Source: Megaustenia siamemsis
Taxonomy: Eukaryota; Mollusca; Gastropoda; Stylommatophora; Ariophantidae
Reading direction: 5' to 3'
NCBI GenBank assembly: GCA_032433765.1
Contig: JAVIAB010000046.1
Location: 65,914,375 to 65,978,374, forward strand
Length of the DNA: 64,000 bases
This document shows positions 62,420 through 64,000 of the stretch, piece after piece. The notes beneath the pieces were generated by a model. It made no database searches. It saw only the letters and a program-made list of their open reading frames with translations, and had not been told where the DNA came from. The position numbers and the translations under genes were made by a program. Positions within the stretch are counted from its first letter, which is position 1. Every line of letters begins with the position of its first letter.

Positions 62420-64000
62420 TCTCAGCAGATCTTTCTGTCAGTGGCAACAATTTGTAGCATCTGTGGAGACAGCTATGAGCTTAACGTGTCTGTCAGTGGC
62501 AACAATTTGTAGGATCTGTGGAGACAGCTATGAGCTTAACGTGTCTGTCAGTGGCAACAATTTGTAGGATCTGTGGAGACAGCTATGAGCTTAACGTGTC
62601 TGTCAGTGGCAACAATTTGTAGGATCTGTGGAGACAGTAGCTTAACGTGTCTGTCAGTGGCAACAATTTGTAGCATCTGTGGAGACAGCTATGAGCTTAA
62701 CGTGTCTGTCAGTGGCAACAATTTGTAGCATCTGTGGAGACAGCTATGAGCTTAACGTGTCTGTCAGTGGCAACAATTTGTAGCATCTGTGGAGACAGCT
62801 ATGAGCTTAACGTGTCTGTCAGTGGCAACAATTTGTAGGATCTGTGGAGACAGTAGCTTAACGTGTCTGTCAGTGGCAACAATTTGTAGCATCTGTGGAG
62901 ACAGCTATGAGCTTAACGTGTCTGTCAGTGGCAACAATTTGTAGCATCTGTGGAGACAGCTATGAGCTTAACGTGTCTGTCAGTGGCAACAATTTGTAGC
63001 ATCTGTGGAGACAGCTATGAGCTCAACGTGTCTGTCAGTGGCAACAATTTGTAGGATCTGTGGAGACAGTAGCTTAACGTGTCTGTCAGTGGCAACAATT
63101 TGTAGCATCTGTGGAGACAGCTATGAGCTTAACGTGTCTGTCAGTGGCAACAATTTGTAGCATCTGTGGAGACAGCTATGAGCTTAACGTGTCTGTCAGT
63201 GGCAACAATTTGTAGGATCTGTGGAGACAGCTATGAGCTTAACGTGTCTGTCAGTGGCAACAATTTGTAGGATCTGTGGAGACAGCTATGAGCTCAACGT
63301 GTCTGTCAGTGGCAACAATTTGTAGGATCTGTGGAGACAGCTATGAGCTCAACGTGTCTGTCAGTGGCAACAATTTGTAGGATCTGTGGAGACAGCTATG
63401 AGCTCAACGTGTCTGTCAGTGGCAACAATTTGTAGGATCTGTGGAGACAGCTATGAGCTTAACGTGTCTGTCAGTGGCAACAATTTGTAGGATCTGTGGA
63501 GACAGCTATGAGCTCAACGTGTCTGTCAGTGGCAACAATTTGTAGGATCTGTGGAGACAGCTATGAGCTCAACGTGTCTGTCAGTGGCAACAATTTGTAG
63601 GATCTGTGGAGACAGCTATGAGCTCAACGTGTCTGTCAGTGGCAACAATTTGTAGGATCTGTGGAGACAGCTATGAGCTTAACGTGTCTGTCAGTGGCAA
63701 CAATTTGTAGGATCTGTGGAGACAGCTATGAGCTTAACGTGTCTGTCAGTGGCAACAATTTGTAGGATCTGTGGAGACAGCTATGAGCTTAACGTGTCTG
63801 TCAGTGGCAACAATTTGTAGGATCTGTGGAGACAGCTATGAGCTCAACGTGTCTGTCAGTGGCAACAATTTGTAGGATCTGTGGAGACAGCTATGAGCTC
63901 AACGTGTCTGTCAGTGGCAACAATTTGTAGGATCTGTGGAGACAGCTATGAGCTCAACGTGTCTGTCAGTGGCAACAATTTGTAGCATCTGTGGAGACAG
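62420..64000 (+). repeat. 55 bp minisatellite, about 29 copies, runs off the window
   Basis: Unit GTCTGTCAGTGGCAACAATT, TGTAGGATCTGTGGAGACAG, CTATGAGCTTAAC. A 50 bp subtype lacking CTATGA appears at about 62630, 62845 and 63065 in a regular order. TAGCATC/TAGGATC and CTTAAC/CTCAAC variants mark blocks. It continues beyond base 64000. Confidence 0.97.

Noticed and set aside
1..64000. CRISPR-like arrays
   Set aside because: Repeats are head-to-tail with no unique spacers, and the gene is a spliced animal myosin.

Overview
This window comes from an animal (invertebrate metazoan) nuclear genome. It holds the last 58 kb of one spliced gene on the + strand: a class I unconventional myosin of the MYO1A/MYO1B type. 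Eight coding exons can be placed by eye at 3781-3867, 16423-16584, 19489-19617, 23725-23831, 31968-32103, 34264-34416, 58640-58773 and 61565-61688. All seven junctions have GT..AG boundaries and compatible phases. Together they give 343 codons plus a TGA stop: two IQ-type neck exons, then a complete TH1 (membrane-binding) tail. The motor domain, first neck exon(s), start codon and promoter lie upstream of base 1. No bacterial, organellar or viral gene was seen. The lineage cannot be fixed from sequence alone; a lophotrochozoan such as a mollusc is a guess from the mix of LINE, hAT and minisatellite content.

The introns are the striking part. By hand tally about three quarters of the window is tandem minisatellite: more than 40 separate arrays with units from about 14 to 100 bp. 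Neighbouring arrays have unrelated units and often abut with no unique DNA between them. Layout: 1-3708, a 45-47 bp array with an inverted end, then a 30 bp array; exon; 4075-16357, arrays of 24, 32, ~20, 48, 40, 38 and ~38 bp and a GTT/TGATCA-rich higher-order array; exon; 16615-19206, 38 and 23 bp arrays; exon; 19815-22023, ~14 and 21 bp arrays; a complex island; exon; 24232-31950, 24, 34, 32 and 37 bp arrays; exon; 32165-34263, 39, 40 and 51 bp arrays; exon; 34480-58620, a 24 kb intron with some 18 arrays; exon; 58790-60450, a 22 bp array; terminal exon; 3'UTR; and a 55 bp array running off the end.

Mobile elements sit among and inside the arrays. A 2.4 kb hAT DNA transposon at 44523-46944 has near-perfect terminal inverted repeats and a perfect 8 bp target duplication inside a minisatellite, but its transposase gene is broken. 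One LINE family with a GATA-type microsatellite tail appears three times (4199-4251 antisense, 11638-11830, 54425-55425). Three other LINE fragments lie at 24545-24995 (+), 34815-35022 (-) and 60455-61390 (-).

Two observations deserve most attention. First, at several exons the tandem repeat includes or mimics the 3' splice site, so the true acceptor sits at the end of a ladder of decoy acceptors; the clearest case is exon 34264-34416. Second, a purine-rich candidate cassette exon at 42171-42235 would shift the frame and truncate the tail. The many long open frames inside arrays are by-products of repeat units without stops and are not annotated as genes.
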